Counted from the stretch's first letter, positions 11,201 through 23,823 are shown. The stretch is DNA of 64,000 nucleotides from Pelodera strongyloides (GCA_036852015.1 JAANDG010000061.1:186001-250000), one strand, 5' to 3'. Notes: generated from the sequence alone by a model not told the origin. Numbers and translations: made by a program.

Positions 11201-14200
11201 TACTGTATTTTCTTAATATCTTATTAGTGTATGTAATGAAAAGTGTAATGAAAAGTGAACAAAACCAACGAATTGTAGTGACATCGCCCCTTTAACGAGA
11301 ATACCCCAAAAAAAAAAATTAGTACCCCTCTTTCGCAAAATAGTACCCCATTTTGGAAAAATGCACCCTAAATTAACCGTAAGAAATTAACTATACTGAT
11401 ACTGATGCACTTTGAGCAAGACTTCTTTTGTTGTAGATGGCTCTACCTCATTTCTATGACTATGACTACCCCATTGTTGCAGATGGCTACCCCTAGGGTT
11501 TAAATTTCCAAGATATTGTAAATTTTCAGCATACTTGGAAACCCCATTCATTGTTAGAAGATGAAAATGGAGTAGTATTTACCTAGAAATAATTGGGGTT
11601 CCTATTATGCGGGTACTATTATTTGTTCTGGGGTACTCATCTGCAATTCTACCAAAATTTTTTATATTATTCCGTTTTTGTTAGTATTAATAATATTCAT
11701 TTAGTGATTTAATATTAATAATCATTGTGTTCGTATTACCAAAAAAACGGTCCGGTGAAAGGTAGTTACAGCGTGCCGTAGTGCCTTGTGCCGACAGCCC
11801 CGCGGAAAGTGCCAAAGCATGTGAAAGTCTCGACGAGGTCAACAAGTTTGTGGTAATAGCGGAGGGAGACGAAACTATTGAGCACATGCGAGAAATGCTC
11901 GCCGGGAAATATTCCAAATTCGCAGAAGCCTACCTGAAGAATGCATGGGTATGCTCTAAAATTCATTGTTGTAACATAGTAAAGTAGGATCATTAAGCTT
12001 TTTTCCGTACAATTGAGCAGTAATCTTTGTCAATACATAATTTATGCTGGACAACGCATCACTGCGGGAGTAGAGCTCGGTAGCTCGGTTTTAAACAGTA
12101 TACGGATGGGTCCTTGTTTGCTGGCGGTCGGTGGCTGGGGCCAGGCCAGATCAATTCTCGCCATAATTGTCTAGATATCCTGTTTAGGTACCAGATACAG
12201 ATGATTCGATTATGTGGAAAACGACAGGGTGTACAACATTGAAGGAAGACCTCATATGCAAAGTTAGTGAGCAATTTTTCGAATAGACATTTGTGAGCCT
12301 CACAGGTAAGTGGAAACCCCGATATGGGCCCGGTTACTTTGGAAAAAACCCCGATATGACCCCGATTCTTCCAAGAAACCCCGATATGGCCCCGATCACG
12401 TCCCGCAAAAATCCCGATCACGAATAATCGGGGCCATATCGGGAGCAGTTCCCAATATAACCCCGATTATTTCAAAAAACCCCGATATGGCCCCGATTAT
12501 TTGTCGAAAAACCCCGATATTGGTAAGTCAAGTACTCTTTTAGTAGATATCTATTTTTGTATCGCTTCCCCGAATATACAGTATGTGCTAGAGTAGGTAG
12601 ACAGATAATAATAAATACGAGGAACTTCAATAATTTGCATAGCGGAATGGCTAATTTTCTCAAGCTCAAGCCGATCGAAATTAGACAGAGCAATGGAAAC
12701 TAGAGAGCTGTGGCTTGCGTTCTTTATCGTAACTTTTTGTCCTGAGGGAACCTGGCTCTAATTGTGCGTGTCCCGAGGGTATGTACAACGAGATACCCTC
12801 GGGACATTATTCTAATTAAAAGCTGGTGATTCATAAGGAATGTTTCACCATCAGTTTTCGATACAAGGAATGCAATTGTGCCCTTGGATCTGGTGAGCCT
12901 CCTCTCCTTTGATAAAATAATACTCTACTCTCCGTAACACATTAAATCAAGCTTGCTGATAATTTAGGTCATTAATGACAAGTGCGTTAAGAAGGATGCC
13001 AATTTTCAAACAATTTGCAAGTCGAAAATGGAGTACAAGCCCAATCAAGGTAAGTAGATGGTGAAGTCCAAGCTATGTTATTGATTAGCTTCCCCTATTT
13101 AATTATCGCGCTTGCCTCAATCTATCCATGTCTCGCCTTTCCAGCACGTATCTCACGTTCAATCGGGGCGAAGGAATTTTTTGTTCTTTCTCTGGGGTCT
13201 GCAGCTTTTTCTACCTAATGAAACTTTTCTAATTGTTCTCTATATAATTTTCTATATATATAATTTTCTAATTGTTGAGAATGTATATATATATATATTG
13301 GGTTGGTTCGTTAAAAAAATTATTAAAAAAAACTTCCACTTCCACTGTTTTCACTGTTTTTTTCTGTTCGTCGTTTATTTTTTTGGGGTGTTCTTTGAAC
13401 TGGGATATTAGTAAGTCCATTTTGTGAATTTGGTTTTCCAGTGTTTCTTTCGATATGGGGGTAATCGATGACGTAGAATCAAGAAATCACAAATAAATTT
13501 AGAAAGCGCCTACTTCAAAATATCGACTTTTAGTTAGTTTTTTTTTTAGTTTTCTTTTTAATTATAATTCCTTTACAAGTGATATTTCTTGATAGATTTT
13601 TCAGTCTATATCCCCTAGTTTGCCTTGCGAAAATATATCACAGAATTAGAGATGTTGTCTTAAAACCAAGTATCGATTTACGATTTCGATTTACATTTTG
13701 TTACATAAGCCAAAGTGTTTTAGTGTCAAACTATTTCTTCTTTGTCCCTTATTCAGCTAAGCACGTAAAGTTTGAAACAATAAGTACAGTATCATAAACA
13801 TACTGTAAACTCGTTGTATTCTATAGACGATAGTGAGGGCTAGGAAGTTTCACGTTCATATGAGCGTTCATATGATTTAATCATTATTTATCATATGCAT
13901 ATTTAAAATCCGTCAAAAAGTCACAAACTCTTTATCGCAAAAAGATTTACTATGTGTGATCAAAAAAGATGTTTTTGGTTCTATGGAGAATATACAAAAA
14001 GAGAATAATAACCATTCGACCCCTCTAACCATTCGACCCCTCTAACCCGACACAGAGCGGTCGCATCACCCCCGCCGAAATGAGCTACAATGATATTCAA
14101 AATGAATCCACACCAATTTCTCGCCCAAACATTCCTATTCGCCAGAATATTCAACTATCTGTCTCCGAATTATTCACCGATTTGAAGACCTTTATCCGCG

Positions 14201-17200
14201 AAGAAATAACTGAAGGATTTCGAAGGAATGAGCTCAAGGACCACTTCGTCATCTTAAACGCAAAGGAAAGCGACCGGGTGAGTGTTGATACTGTTATTTC
14301 GCACAAAGTTTTGTCATTGTGTAATCACTCACCCGAGTCTTTCAATGTTATTGGTCGCCTTGGAAAATATCGCAATTTCCCTCGCCCTATTTTATGCCGT
14401 ATGAAACCCGGTTTCGCTTTGCCAATTTTTAAGGACCTGGCCGAACTACTGAAGAAGACACCGGATCTTGCCCACATCAATATACGGCGTGCTGAGACTG
14501 CGAAACAGCGCCACGAAGGTTACCTACGCCGCCAAGCTGTTCGTGATCTACAATCCGGCGATCCACAATGCCCCGTTGCAGAGAGCAAAGAACCATCGAC
14601 CCCAATTGAGAGTTCACGTGCGGACACTCGGCCATTAATTGCCTCCCCCCAATTGCCTGTCACTGATGTAGCAATTGCAGACACCCCACAATTGCCCACT
14701 GCAGAAACACCTGTGCAAGCCCCTATTGATCAAAATCAGGCACATAGTGAGTTCATGGCTAGATTTATGGAGGCCTTTAATAGTAATTGGAAGGAAGAAC
14801 AGCCTGCATTAATTGAATCGCTCAATAAGAAGTTTGGCTGATGATTAACTTCTGAAACTTACTTATGGAATATATTTATTTTATCGTAGTATTTACTTGC
14901 TTACTTGTTACTAGAAATATGAACATACAGTAGGGCCCCTTGTCAGTATGGCATGTTTTTATACGCATTGCCGTCTTAGGGTTGCCTTTTGATTATGTAC
15001 TTTGCTTGTAATCAATAAACCTTATTAATTCAGAGTGTTATCAATGACAATGATGGTTTATTTCAAGCAGGGCCAAAAAATTGTACGGCTTTCGTTCTGC
15101 ACTGCTCAGATATTTAAAAAAGGTTAACTGATATTTACTCCTATGTTTGTTAAAGGGTCAGGCCCATTTCAGATAACCCCTATTGTTGATGAGTCCATCG
15201 GATTCTCCGTTTCAAACATAGTAGGCTGAATTTTTTCCCAATTTTCAGTCGCAATATTCACGCAGTTTTGAGCAATTTAATATGGCCAGTCATACACAAC
15301 AATCAACCGCAGTTGTCACGCCCATTCACGCTGGTTGGCCAATAGCGCCATATTGGCCAATCAGCGCGAAGGGGCGTGACTACTGCGATTGATAGTTGTG
15401 TATGACTGGATATGGCAAATTTCTGGTCATTGCGTGAGTGTTGCGCTTGAAGTTTGGAAAAAAATTGCACCCTACCATATTTAACACGGAGAAATATATA
15501 AAAGTTATAAAAAAATATAAAAAAGATAGATATAAAAAATGTGTTGCCTGAAATGGGCCTGACCCTTTAAAGGGACAGGCCCACCGATATAAACCTATAT
15601 TTATTATTTGTTCATAATTCATAAAAAGGGTAATTATTATAGTATATACAAACTAAATAGTATTAAGTTTTACCATGGGGAAGTTCTTCCGGTGAGGTTT
15701 CCTTACGGAAGGTACCGTAGACAAGCCTTGGGTGAAAGAAAGTTAAAACATTTTTAAGGCAGTTAAAACCTCCCCATAGTACCGTAGTTGTTTGCTTATA
15801 TTAGTCCTGCGACGAAACACGAGAGAGTATGCTGAATAAAGAGGCACCAGCCTAAGAAGACACATATGCACATGAGAGTGCAGACAACGAGGCAAACCAA
15901 GACGAACAAAAAATGCATACACCTTTAAACAAAGACGGCTCTACGGTACCTTCCGTAAGGAAAGCTCACCGGAAAAACTTCCCCGTGGTAAAACTGAATA
16001 ATATTTAGTCTGTATATATTTTAATAAATACTCTTTTTATGAATTATGAACAAATAATAAATATAGGTTTATTTCGGTGGGCTTGACCCTTTAAGTGCAC
16101 TTTACTTTTCGCATGTTGCCTCCTAATGGGAAAGTTGTGGATGCTTGACGACTTAGCTTGTTAAGTTTTTCACTGTTGTATTTGTTTAACAGTAAACGTA
16201 AGTATAATCATATTCTTGGACACAATGTTGCTTGCTACAACGAAAACGAAACGCATACAGTAGGTGCATATAAAAGCGACACCAAACTGCATTTTTTTTT
16301 TGGTCCTGCTAGAAATAAAAAATATTCCATTGACAATAACGGGACAAAAAGACAACAATTCATTCTCTTTTTTTGTATTCTCTTTTTGTATATTCTACAT
16401 AACACCAAAAACACCTTGTTTAATTACATACAGTAACTCTTTTTACGATAGAGAACATACAATTGTCTCGTCTCTCCAGAACGTGTTTCACGTTCAATTT
16501 GCGATTAGCCTGATTAAGACGGCAGGAATACTGTAGAAAGGAACGTCGGAACACGATAGTTGCCCTATTTAATAAATTTTAATATGACGTTAGGTACTCA
16601 TGTGTTAACTGGTATGGAAAACAGGAATGTCATATTAAACTATAAAAAATATTCTGTATCTCGTGAGCCTGCTCCTTTAATAAATTGTAAATCCCATCTA
16701 ATTTATTTCAGCGACAACCACCGAGAAACCTGTGAGTTATTTATTCAGTTGCCTGAAGGGAAAGAAAGTATGGAATTTGAGGGGGGCAGATTCTGAATAG
16801 TGGCCTAGATAGCATATTCGGCGGCAAATTAATCTTCATTACGCAAAAAAAAATTTGTTGTAATTCTCCTTTATTATTTTATTCAGTATAAGTGCAGATA
16901 GGAAAATGTAGTTGATCTGAATAAGCGATTAGCTACCTCGCAACTTTGCTTTGTGTCTTTTTTCAAAAAGATATCCGTATATGTATATATCTTGAAAGAA
17001 TGGCTCAGTGTAATCATAAAGCATGACGTACATTATATTAAAATACAAACAAACATAATTGTTTTTTTTTTCAGGAGCAGAGGTGAGTGAGTACCATGTT
17101 ACTGAATTTGGAGCTGGAGGCACTCCAAAAATCATTCACAAATTCTTTTAATTTCAATTCATATTTTGTATCGGTGGCTTATGTTCAGTGAAGTTAGAAG

Positions 17201-17675
17201 TTGATTGACTGAGATACTTTTTTCCAACTAAGGGAACAAATAACTGTATTTATTTTGTCTGGCTGCTGATTTCCCACTTGCTTTTCGTTGCGAAAAACCT
17301 GGCAACTGTTGCCAACTACATTGTAAGACAACACCTAAAAATGACGAATGAAAATCAATAACTGCCCCATTGCCTAATCTATAATGTCTCTGTGAGGAGA
17401 GTTGTTGAGTACTGACTTTTATAGTCTAAATTTTTATTAACCGCTTTCGGAAAAAAAACACTACCTTACCTTAGGAATTTTTTTTCCAGTTTCTAGTATT
17501 TCTAGTGACCACATCCCTACCTTACCTTACCTTATATTGCCTTACAATACCCTTAACCTGAAAGTGATTGCAGTTCTTGTCTTCTCTGGCCGAGATCAGT
17601 TTTCCTTCTCTTTGCAATGTTTTTCTTCTTTTAAAGGGTGAGATTTATTTACTTTCGCCTAATTTTCTGTTCGTG

Positions 17676-17713
<38 letters not shown>

Positions 17714-18375
17714 ATATATAAATATATATATATATATTATATCTATATATATATATATATATCTTATATAAAAGAGTACTGTAGCCTAATTTGCATACCG
17801 ATGTGCGTTACGAAATGCAAATTTCCTGTTCGGGTATAAAAAGAGTTTCGCAGCTTAATATCGAAGTATGCATGTGTTTCCTATCATGTGATTTCTTATG
17901 ATACGTTTCGAACTTTGTATATAAGTATGCCCATGCTAAACCAAGAATGTTTCCATGTAAGTCGCCTCAGGCGGCGTAGCCGTCTGGTATATGTATATAT
18001 ATATGTGTAATGTATTGAAAAAATTAGGCAATACAATGTCGAAAAAATCACAGTTAAGAAGCATATGTGAATAATTCATAAATTCATTTTTATTTTTGCA
18101 GGAAGACGGAATCGGCAAATTCTAAGAAGAAATGTTCGTTTAAGAAATACTATCACTCAAGCGTTGTATTCTGCCTCTATAAAAACATTTTGGAAATGTC
18201 TGAAAAATGGATCAAAAAGTTTACAAGCAAACAGCAAAAAGCAACAAGCAAAATGTTGCAAAAAGCAAAAAATATCCATGGCTTTATAAAGTACCATTTT
18301 TTTCTAAGAATATGTTGTCAATGGGCTACTTTGCATCGGTCACGTTTCGATACTGAAAACCTGTACTGGCCGTAG
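7785..18375 (+). CDS. Gene A: cysteine-rich family member, 5' exons not found
   Basis: Exons 7785-7858, 8902-8998, 10751-10824, 11772-11948, 12188-12262, 12968-13049, 16712-16731, 17075-17082 and, less surely, 18102-18375 (TAG). The first four are 74, 97, 74 and 177 bases, identical in length and phase to exons 3-6 of gene B, and their translations align (KCNTPEGASKACDLIYN, VKDVNIDCD, KYSKFAEAYLKNAW). Function is unknown. The extracellular cysteine ladder is recognisable, so the product is probably secreted or a membrane ectodomain. No counterpart of the signal-peptide exon or of exon 2 was found upstream, where repeats prevail, so this may be a 5'-truncated copy or may use a distant promoter. 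No stop interrupts the exons. The last exon reads on in phase but is lysine-rich without a clear membrane span, unlike gene B. Introns hold a microsatellite, several MITEs and a LINE ORF1-like frame. Confidence 0.6.
8170..8231. repeat. (TA)n microsatellite
   Basis: About 30 uninterrupted TA units in an intron of gene A. The open frame over it encodes only Tyr-Ile repeats and is not a gene. Confidence 0.9.
9007..9424. mobile_element. TTAA-flanked palindromic MITE, GGGTCAGGCCC family
   Basis: Starts TTAAAGGGTCAGGCCCATTT and ends with its inverse at a second TTAA. The arms are complementary over most of the 418 bases, including an inner GCGATAGATAGTTGGGTATG arm. No coding capacity. Family members: 15150-15570, 23552-23746 (right half only) and 55352-55757. 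It lies in an intron of gene A. TTAA targets suggest mobilisation by a piggyBac-type transposase. Confidence 0.8.
12305..12528. repeat. CCCCGATAT-repeat foldback element with 7-base flank repeat
   Basis: A run of degenerate units, roughly AACCCCGATATGGCCCCGATTA, repeated direct and inverted. The flanks carry GGTAAGT at 12305-12311 and 12522-12528, consistent with a short target duplication. Relatives lie at 24093-24211 and 33546-33965, where the outer ends read TGG(G)A and TTTCCCA. Sits in an intron of gene A. The class is unknown to me. Confidence 0.55.
14080..14841 (+). CDS. LINE ORF1-like protein, stand-alone
   Basis: A 253-codon intronless frame inside an intron of gene A. Residues 91-108 (IGRLGKYRNFPRPILCRM) and the following IRRAETAKQRHEGYLRRQ stretch match the RNA-binding-like segment seen in ORF1 of nematode non-LTR elements, where R-LGK----RPRP and R----R are the recurring features. 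The C-terminal third is rich in Pro, Thr and Ala and probably unstructured, followed by a short helical end. An AATAAA-type signal occurs at about 15013. No ORF2 follows within 300 bases, and MITEs come next. It could be an internally deleted LINE copy or a captured ORF1. The frame is unbroken. Confidence 0.55.
   Translation: MSYNDIQNESTPISRPNIPIRQNIQLSVSELFTDLKTFIREEITEGFRRNELKDHFVILNAKESDRVSVDTVISHKVLSLCNHSPESFNVIGRLGKYRNFPRPILCRMKPGFALPIFKDLAELLKKTPDLAHINIRRAETAKQRHEGYLRRQAVRDLQSGDPQCPVAESKEPSTPIESSRADTRPLIASPQLPVTDVAIADTPQLPTAETPVQAPIDQNQAHSEFMARFMEAFNSNWKEEQPALIESLNKKFG
15150..15570. mobile_element. TTAA-flanked palindromic MITE, GGGTCAGGCCC family
   Basis: Same ends and inner arms as the copy at 9007-9424, about 420 bases, in an intron of gene A. 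Its right TTAA (15567-15570) is also the left TTAA of the next element. Confidence 0.8.
15567..16094. mobile_element. TTAA-flanked palindromic MITE, second family
   Basis: Begins TTAAAGGGACAGGCCCACCG and ends CGGTGGGCTTGACCCTTTAA. Long inner arms include AAACCTATATTTATTATTTG with its inverse near 16050-16070, and CGGAAGGTACCGTAG with its inverse near 15940-15960. The ends resemble the GGGTCAGGCCC family but the body differs. No coding capacity. Confidence 0.75.
17678..17764. repeat. (TA)n microsatellite, interrupted
   Basis: TA runs with ATATTATA interruptions in an intron of gene A. Apparent coding over it is Tyr-Ile repeat only. Confidence 0.9.
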
Positions 18376-18944
18376 GCTAGTAACAATACATATCAGTGCT
18401 ATTTGCGTGAACCCTACACGCCTACACGTCATCAAACAGCCTCGGATAATTAGTGGAATAAAAGCTCGCTTCTGAAAAGGAAAAAAGTTTCTGAAAATGA
18501 TTTTGAAAAACCATTGTTGATGAGAAATATTTTTTTTGCAGTTTTTTTTTTTAATTATCGTACCGCTTTTTTCAAAGCGCATTGAACACATCGATCGACT
18601 CTGACTTGTTTCTGTTTCTGAAATGATTGCGAGCTGGAAAATACCGTCAGTCCACTTCAAATCAGGAATGAGTGAAACCATTTGGTGAGGGTTCATTGGC
18701 ATTTTTCATGGGCCAGCCCATTTGGTGACCTCTTGTGACCATATAATTTCATCGAACACAGTCATCAGATGGTCACTACGGCCACTTTGTGCCGTAGAGT
18801 GCAAAACTAGCTAAACTGCTTAACGCTCACCGAAAATTATGCGTTTGCTACATTCGCCATGCAGGTGGATTTCTCCAGTACATTCGCTGAGTGTTTCGCC
18901 AAAAGGTTCCATATAAAGTTCACTGCACCTCGAAATTTTTCCAG

Positions 18945-19070
18945 AGTAGCGTTTGAAAGTCGCCTCAAGCTCTCGGGCAGCTTTCTTTGGAACTATTCGC
19001 AATTGTCGCGCAAGGAACCTTGCGCGACAATTACGAATAGTTCCAAAGAAAGCTGACTTTCAAACGCTGG
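18945..19070. repeat. Foldback repeat with near-perfect 37-base arms
   Basis: AGCTTTCTTTGGAACTATTC at 18979 is answered by its inverse ending at 19054. The arms pair almost completely around an AAGGAACCTT centre. An outer GCGTTTGAAAGTC pair extends it, with an interruption on the left side. It lies between genes A and B. Confidence 0.8.
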
Positions 19071-19324
19071 CCAAAATAACTGAAATTATCTCAACAGAAA
19101 ATGTTTATTGAAAACAGTACTCTTTTTATAATGGTCTTTAATCTATTACGATTAATTAGAGTTGTGTTTTTACGTAAATAAAACAATTTTAAAGCCCTGT
19201 GTTTATTGATATGGTGGGATTTTATTAGATCGGATCGCTAGAAAGTGAAAGCGGGTCTGCCCGATTGTCTTCGTGAAAACTCCGAATTGTGCCTCGTCCC
19301 AATCACAAATAATCCGGCTCATTT

Positions 19325-19490
19325 TAGGTACGGACCCGCAAGCGCTCGAAAAGGGGCGCGGCCTTCAACAAAGACAAAGCGTACATATGAGATTACAGTA
19401 CCCTAAAAAGCCTTAAGCATAGTTAAAAAATTACGAAAGTTTGCATATAATGTAAATAGTAATAGGCTATCAGAAACTCAATGAGATGCC
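19325..19490 (-). repeat. Dispersed repeat, inverted copy of 6655-6850
   Basis: Shares CGGCCTTCAACAAAGA, GCGTACA and GATTACAGTACCCTA words with the reverse complement of the copy near 6750-6850. Element class unknown. Confidence 0.5.
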
Positions 19491-19834
19491 TAACAGAGAT
19501 GCAGCTGAATGTTTAGTGGGACTTTCATTCTGGATTTTAGTGAAGAACTTGGCGCGCCGCCTAGAGACTTTGTATATACTCTATGATGCTTAGAACGTAT
19601 ACTGACAGTTTGGTAGAACTCCATCGGTGCAACTTTAGATATGAAAAAAATAAACTCTTCTAGGCCTGTAAAATTCAAAATAGGTCGTGCGACCTCACCA
19701 AATTTCAGAGTGTCATTCAATGCCGCGTAACCTAATTTATTCGTTAATTTCAGCGAATTCTATCGGTGCAAACTTTTTTAATAACCATTTTTGTGTAAAA
19801 ATCATTTTTTGAATTCGCGGCAAAATGTCTTGTT

Positions 19835-20662
19835 TTGCAAACAAATTCTAATTCCTTGTTTGGAGGGTTGCCAACGGTTTGGCAACAAATTCTCATTGGT
19901 TCCTCCAAAAATATCATGAAAACGGCCGTCTACGTCCGTTTAGTCTACGACTGGTTCAAACAAACGTTCAAAGCATGCCTGCTCCTAAAATATTCTTTGT
20001 TGGTAATGCAACCCTTAGGGACATTGAAGCCAGTTGTAGTCCTAAAGGTAGTCTACTCAGAGGGTTAACCTCGCTAACTGCGCGTCAAAACGACTTGGAC
20101 GGTGTTTCACTCTGCCTCACGGCCGTCCAAGCATATCATCACCTAATTGAACCCTACCTTTCAACGAACGAATTCAACGGGGAATAAAGTTTGTAATTTT
20201 AAACCCATGTTTCTAATTTTCACCTTTTCACTAGAACCACTTCTCTTCAACTTTGTTCTGCCGAAAACTTCCACTAGCAACCTGTCTCGTTGCGCTCTTG
20301 AAGACAATATTTTTTGCTAAAACAGCCGCCAAACGAATAGTTGAAAAACAAAGGTAATGTATTCAAGTACTACATACGTTCTTGATTGGCAGTTTAACTG
20401 ACAGCCTAACAAAGGCGCAAAGGAAAAAAGGAACGACGATTCGGATCCTAGCTCGAGCGGGAATTCGGGTTTATACAAGAAATATTTAGGGGTTGAGGAC
20501 ACGCCAAATACATATACTCAATTCCGACGGGACCCATTAATGGTACAAAAAATCTTTCCAATACCGCTTCCGTTGCGGCAGCCCCCAGTGAAAGACTTTC
20601 TAGAAAGTATCAATGGGCGGACAGGCAGAACAACCGTGAAACCCTCACAGGAATTGAAAGTA
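19835..20662 (+). other. Unassigned open frames, possible retroelement or small spliced gene
   Basis: Two overlapping frames at 19835-20187 end just before an AATAAAG signal. A third frame covers about 20392-20662; it reads PNKGAKEKRNDDSDPSSSGN and later FPIPLPLRQPPVKDFLE, then meets a GTAGGT donor. Composition looks protein-like, with an acidic-serine stretch and a proline cluster, but I could not phase an upstream exon to it. No family is recognised. Confidence 0.25.
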
Positions 20663-23551
20663 GGTTGCAAGCACGGAATATGTGTGGCGTGTCAGTCCGG
20701 CGATCACAAAGCAAAGGTCCGAAGAACATGCAGTACAAGAAACGCAAAAAAAAAACTCACTAGGTTAGCCCTTACCTTGCTTAGGAAGTCGGTTGATGTG
20801 TCATGATGCACAAAGGGAATGGGATTCAGCCTTTTATACGAGAAACTTGGGCCTCCGTCTTACAATCAGCGTTGGAGAACAAGCTGGAAATCAGCTTAGC
20901 TGGAAGCGCGTTGGAGAACATCATAGTACTAAATTTAATTAGCTCTTTCAAGTTTCAAAACTTTGCGGCAACACGTTTTTCGATAAATTTTAATTTATCA
21001 TACAAGGCCCTACCTCCTTACATGTCTTATGGTAGGTTAACGCACACAAATATCACCTAATTTTTTTTTATCTTGTCGTAATAAAAAAGGTGCGCGCGCA
21101 TTTACCGTGGCCATGGTCCATTTATCATTTATTATGAATGTTTTACATTAATTCTGTAAGGCTTGGGGAGGTCTCACAGCCGTATACATACCTTTGGAAT
21201 ATTCATTATTTATTATTATCCCCCCAAGTTAGGCGTGGGCACGCTTCACTTGGCAATTTTCCACTGTTTACTCGAAGTATCTGATATGTGACTATCTTGG
21301 TGATATTGAAAACGTGTTCTTGTTCTTGTTCCCCCGTGTGGTGTTGTTTTGTGTATTATGTTCCCTATGAATTATTTTCGTTTGGCTGTTTCTTAAATTT
21401 ATGTTGTCCGTTCAATTGTATTTTCCACCCTCTGTGGTGTGTGCATTATTGCAATAAATGTTTAATGTTTAATGTTTGATGATAAAAAAATGATTTATCA
21501 AAAGGCATTGCTCTAGTGCCGAGGCAACATTTACCCGCTTTAAAATTTCCCGACTCTGGGCGCGCAGAACGGAATGAACAATGGGGCGATTTTTCTCGTC
21601 CGCCATAGCGCGACGATAAGCGCGCCGTACCAACCACACGCTGCAGCTTCAATTTGGGCTGGAGGGACCAGTGGCATCGCGTTCGTCTCCAACGCAATCG
21701 ACCGAGTTGGTTCCGGCCGCGTCAACTTCGAAACTACCACCCAGCGAGGGAATCATGGGCGATCCCTCCTGGCTCTAGCCCGGATGTCGAGCAATTTGTC
21801 ATCTGGAACTCGTCGCCTCTGCAGAACATCTCATAAGCAAAACTGTACTTGAACTCCCTTGAATAAAGGGTGCGCTCTTGAAGTGTAAGGCAAATTTTAA
21901 ATATTAAATGACGCGTCGGCATTTTCTCTTTTTTTTTCTGTCTAACACGCGAAGCGTAACTATTTTACATGGAAGCTTCGCTGACGGAAGCAATTTTATT
22001 TATTGGTTAGGGCAAATAAGTAGTACGCCTAGCGAAAGTAAAGTTTACTGGCGCAAGGCTTAGCAAAAGAAAGGAGCGCGTTATGGAAGTGTGGTCTCGA
22101 TAAGCCCGTAATCACAATCGTGTCGGGAGAAAGTGCTTCCGATTTCTGTCCTGTCCTTGACTTTTGCACATTTACTGCACTAAAATTTGGTGAAGACAAA
22201 TATTTAGCCTTTTTTGTCGTAGGGTCAAAGTCAAAAAACTGAAATACGTCACATACCCTTTTTCTAGGGCAGGTACGGGGTGTGCGGCCCCGCTGTGGCG
22301 AACTCTCTTTTTTCGCGGCTATGTTACCAAGTATCACTCTGGAATATAGCACACGCAAATGTTCTTCAGCAGGTCAGGAAGTCGTGTACAGCGAGCATTA
22401 CAATCCTCATTAATTTTATAAAGAAATATATAAAAAAAAACTGGCTCGGGTCAAAGTCAGACACATCACTTCAATTTTCATGATATTTTCACGTAGCAAT
22501 AGAAGGATAAATACCGAAACGTATTCTATTGGAAGTTAGATAAGTACCCTTAACTTACAAAATTTGCATTTCGTAAAGTTCGGTGAAAAAATCGCTTAAA
22601 ATTAACGGAAACGAGCAAGACCATCAGTCTACCAGTCTACCGCGCCAGAGGACAACCCAATTCTCCAGGAACAGGTATGTAATTTTTTTGACTTTTTATC
22701 CGCGGCGCGGGGTAACCTTCGCGAAAGGAGTAGCAAGTAGCATTACTCCTTTGTTCTAAGTTGCAATAGGAGGCCCAATTAGTTTTCCGTGTCGGATTCG
22801 AAACAACTACCGGCGGCGTGAGCAAGGCGTTTGCCACTTCGCCCACGTATATATGTGGACTCACTCACATGTACTAGATGTTCTGAAGGTTCGTAAATAC
22901 CCAGGCGGATGTAAATAGTATTGGTACGCGCACACAGCCCCGGATAATGGAGCAAACAGACTTGGTTTGGGTCAAAGTGCTCGAATTTTATGTTGGCATT
23001 AGTGCAGAACATCTTACCTGCTCATTGAAGCATTACGGCATGTAATTATTATGTGTATACATATTCAAGTTGTCTCCGATGCGATTACATGCATATTATA
23101 TATGCAAATGGTTTTTGTTTCATAAACCACCCCTCCTATTCTACTGCGAGATCAACTATGACCGACCGTATGTCTGTTTCGGAGAGAAAGCGCGTATAAA
23201 GTATAAGAGCTATAAAAACATGGGCTCTTCTCCAAAATTATGACTGATAAAGAAACAAAACATACACATAAAACATATGCAGCAAAACATAGATGCAAAA
23301 GTGACATTTTGTGTTTGTTTTGGCATATACCTTTTAAGAAGGCTTCTTCATTTTTATACTGCGACTTTTTTTCAGCTTGTCTGTCAGAATCCATGTAAAC
23401 TTTTTGACATAACCTACTCCCTAAACACACAAGAAAAGTAAAGCTGTTTGCTTTTGAAATGTCGCTGGATTACTGTACTGATTTCTTTGGAAAAAAAAAC
23501 AATTGTATATACAAATAAGTGGGACGAAATGCGCGTTTTTTTCTATTTTTC
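20663..23551. other. Intergenic with repeat remnants
   Basis: Holds a probable LINE-type 3' tail at about 21220-21482, ending in AATAAATGTTTAATGTTTAATG. A short open frame follows (about 21625-21762, reading GPVASRSSPTQSTELVP and ending MGDPSWL) before a GAATAAAGGG signal, and there is a SINE head at 22793-22852. None of the open frames carries a motif I know. The 21.6-21.8 kb frame is the likeliest to be part of a real but unplaced small gene. Confidence 0.3.
22793..22852 (-). mobile_element. tRNA-derived SINE head, degraded
   Basis: The minus strand reads GGGCGAAGTGGCAAACGCC, then CCTTGCTCACGCCGCCGGT and TTTCGAATCC. This matches the head of the intact SINE at 4446-4707 with changes in the B box. 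The 3' part is not clear. Confidence 0.5.
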
Positions 23552-23746
23552 GTTAGCCAATCAGCGCGAAGGGGCGTGGCAACTGCGATAGATTGTTGGA
23601 TATGTGTGGCTGTGGTAAATTGCTGGTAATTGCGTGAATGTTGTGCCTGTAAATTAGAAAAAATTGCATCCCACCGTATTTGATACGGAGAATCGGGTAA
23701 AGTCATCTAAAATAGGTGGTACCTGAAATGGTCCTGGCCCGTTTAT
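23552..23746. mobile_element. MITE fragment, GGGTCAGGCCC family, right half
   Basis: Right half of the element seen whole at 9007-9424: CCAATCAGCGCGAAGGGGCG, GCGATAGATTGTTGG and a decayed GAAATGGTCCTGGCCCG end. The left half is missing. It ends 77 bases before the start codon of gene B. Confidence 0.7.
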
Positions 23747-23823
23747 TGTTTCTCGCTTACTAGATAAAAAGTGGTTCCCAGTTCACATAAGCTATTCTCT
23801 TTAGATCATACGGAGGCTACGAA

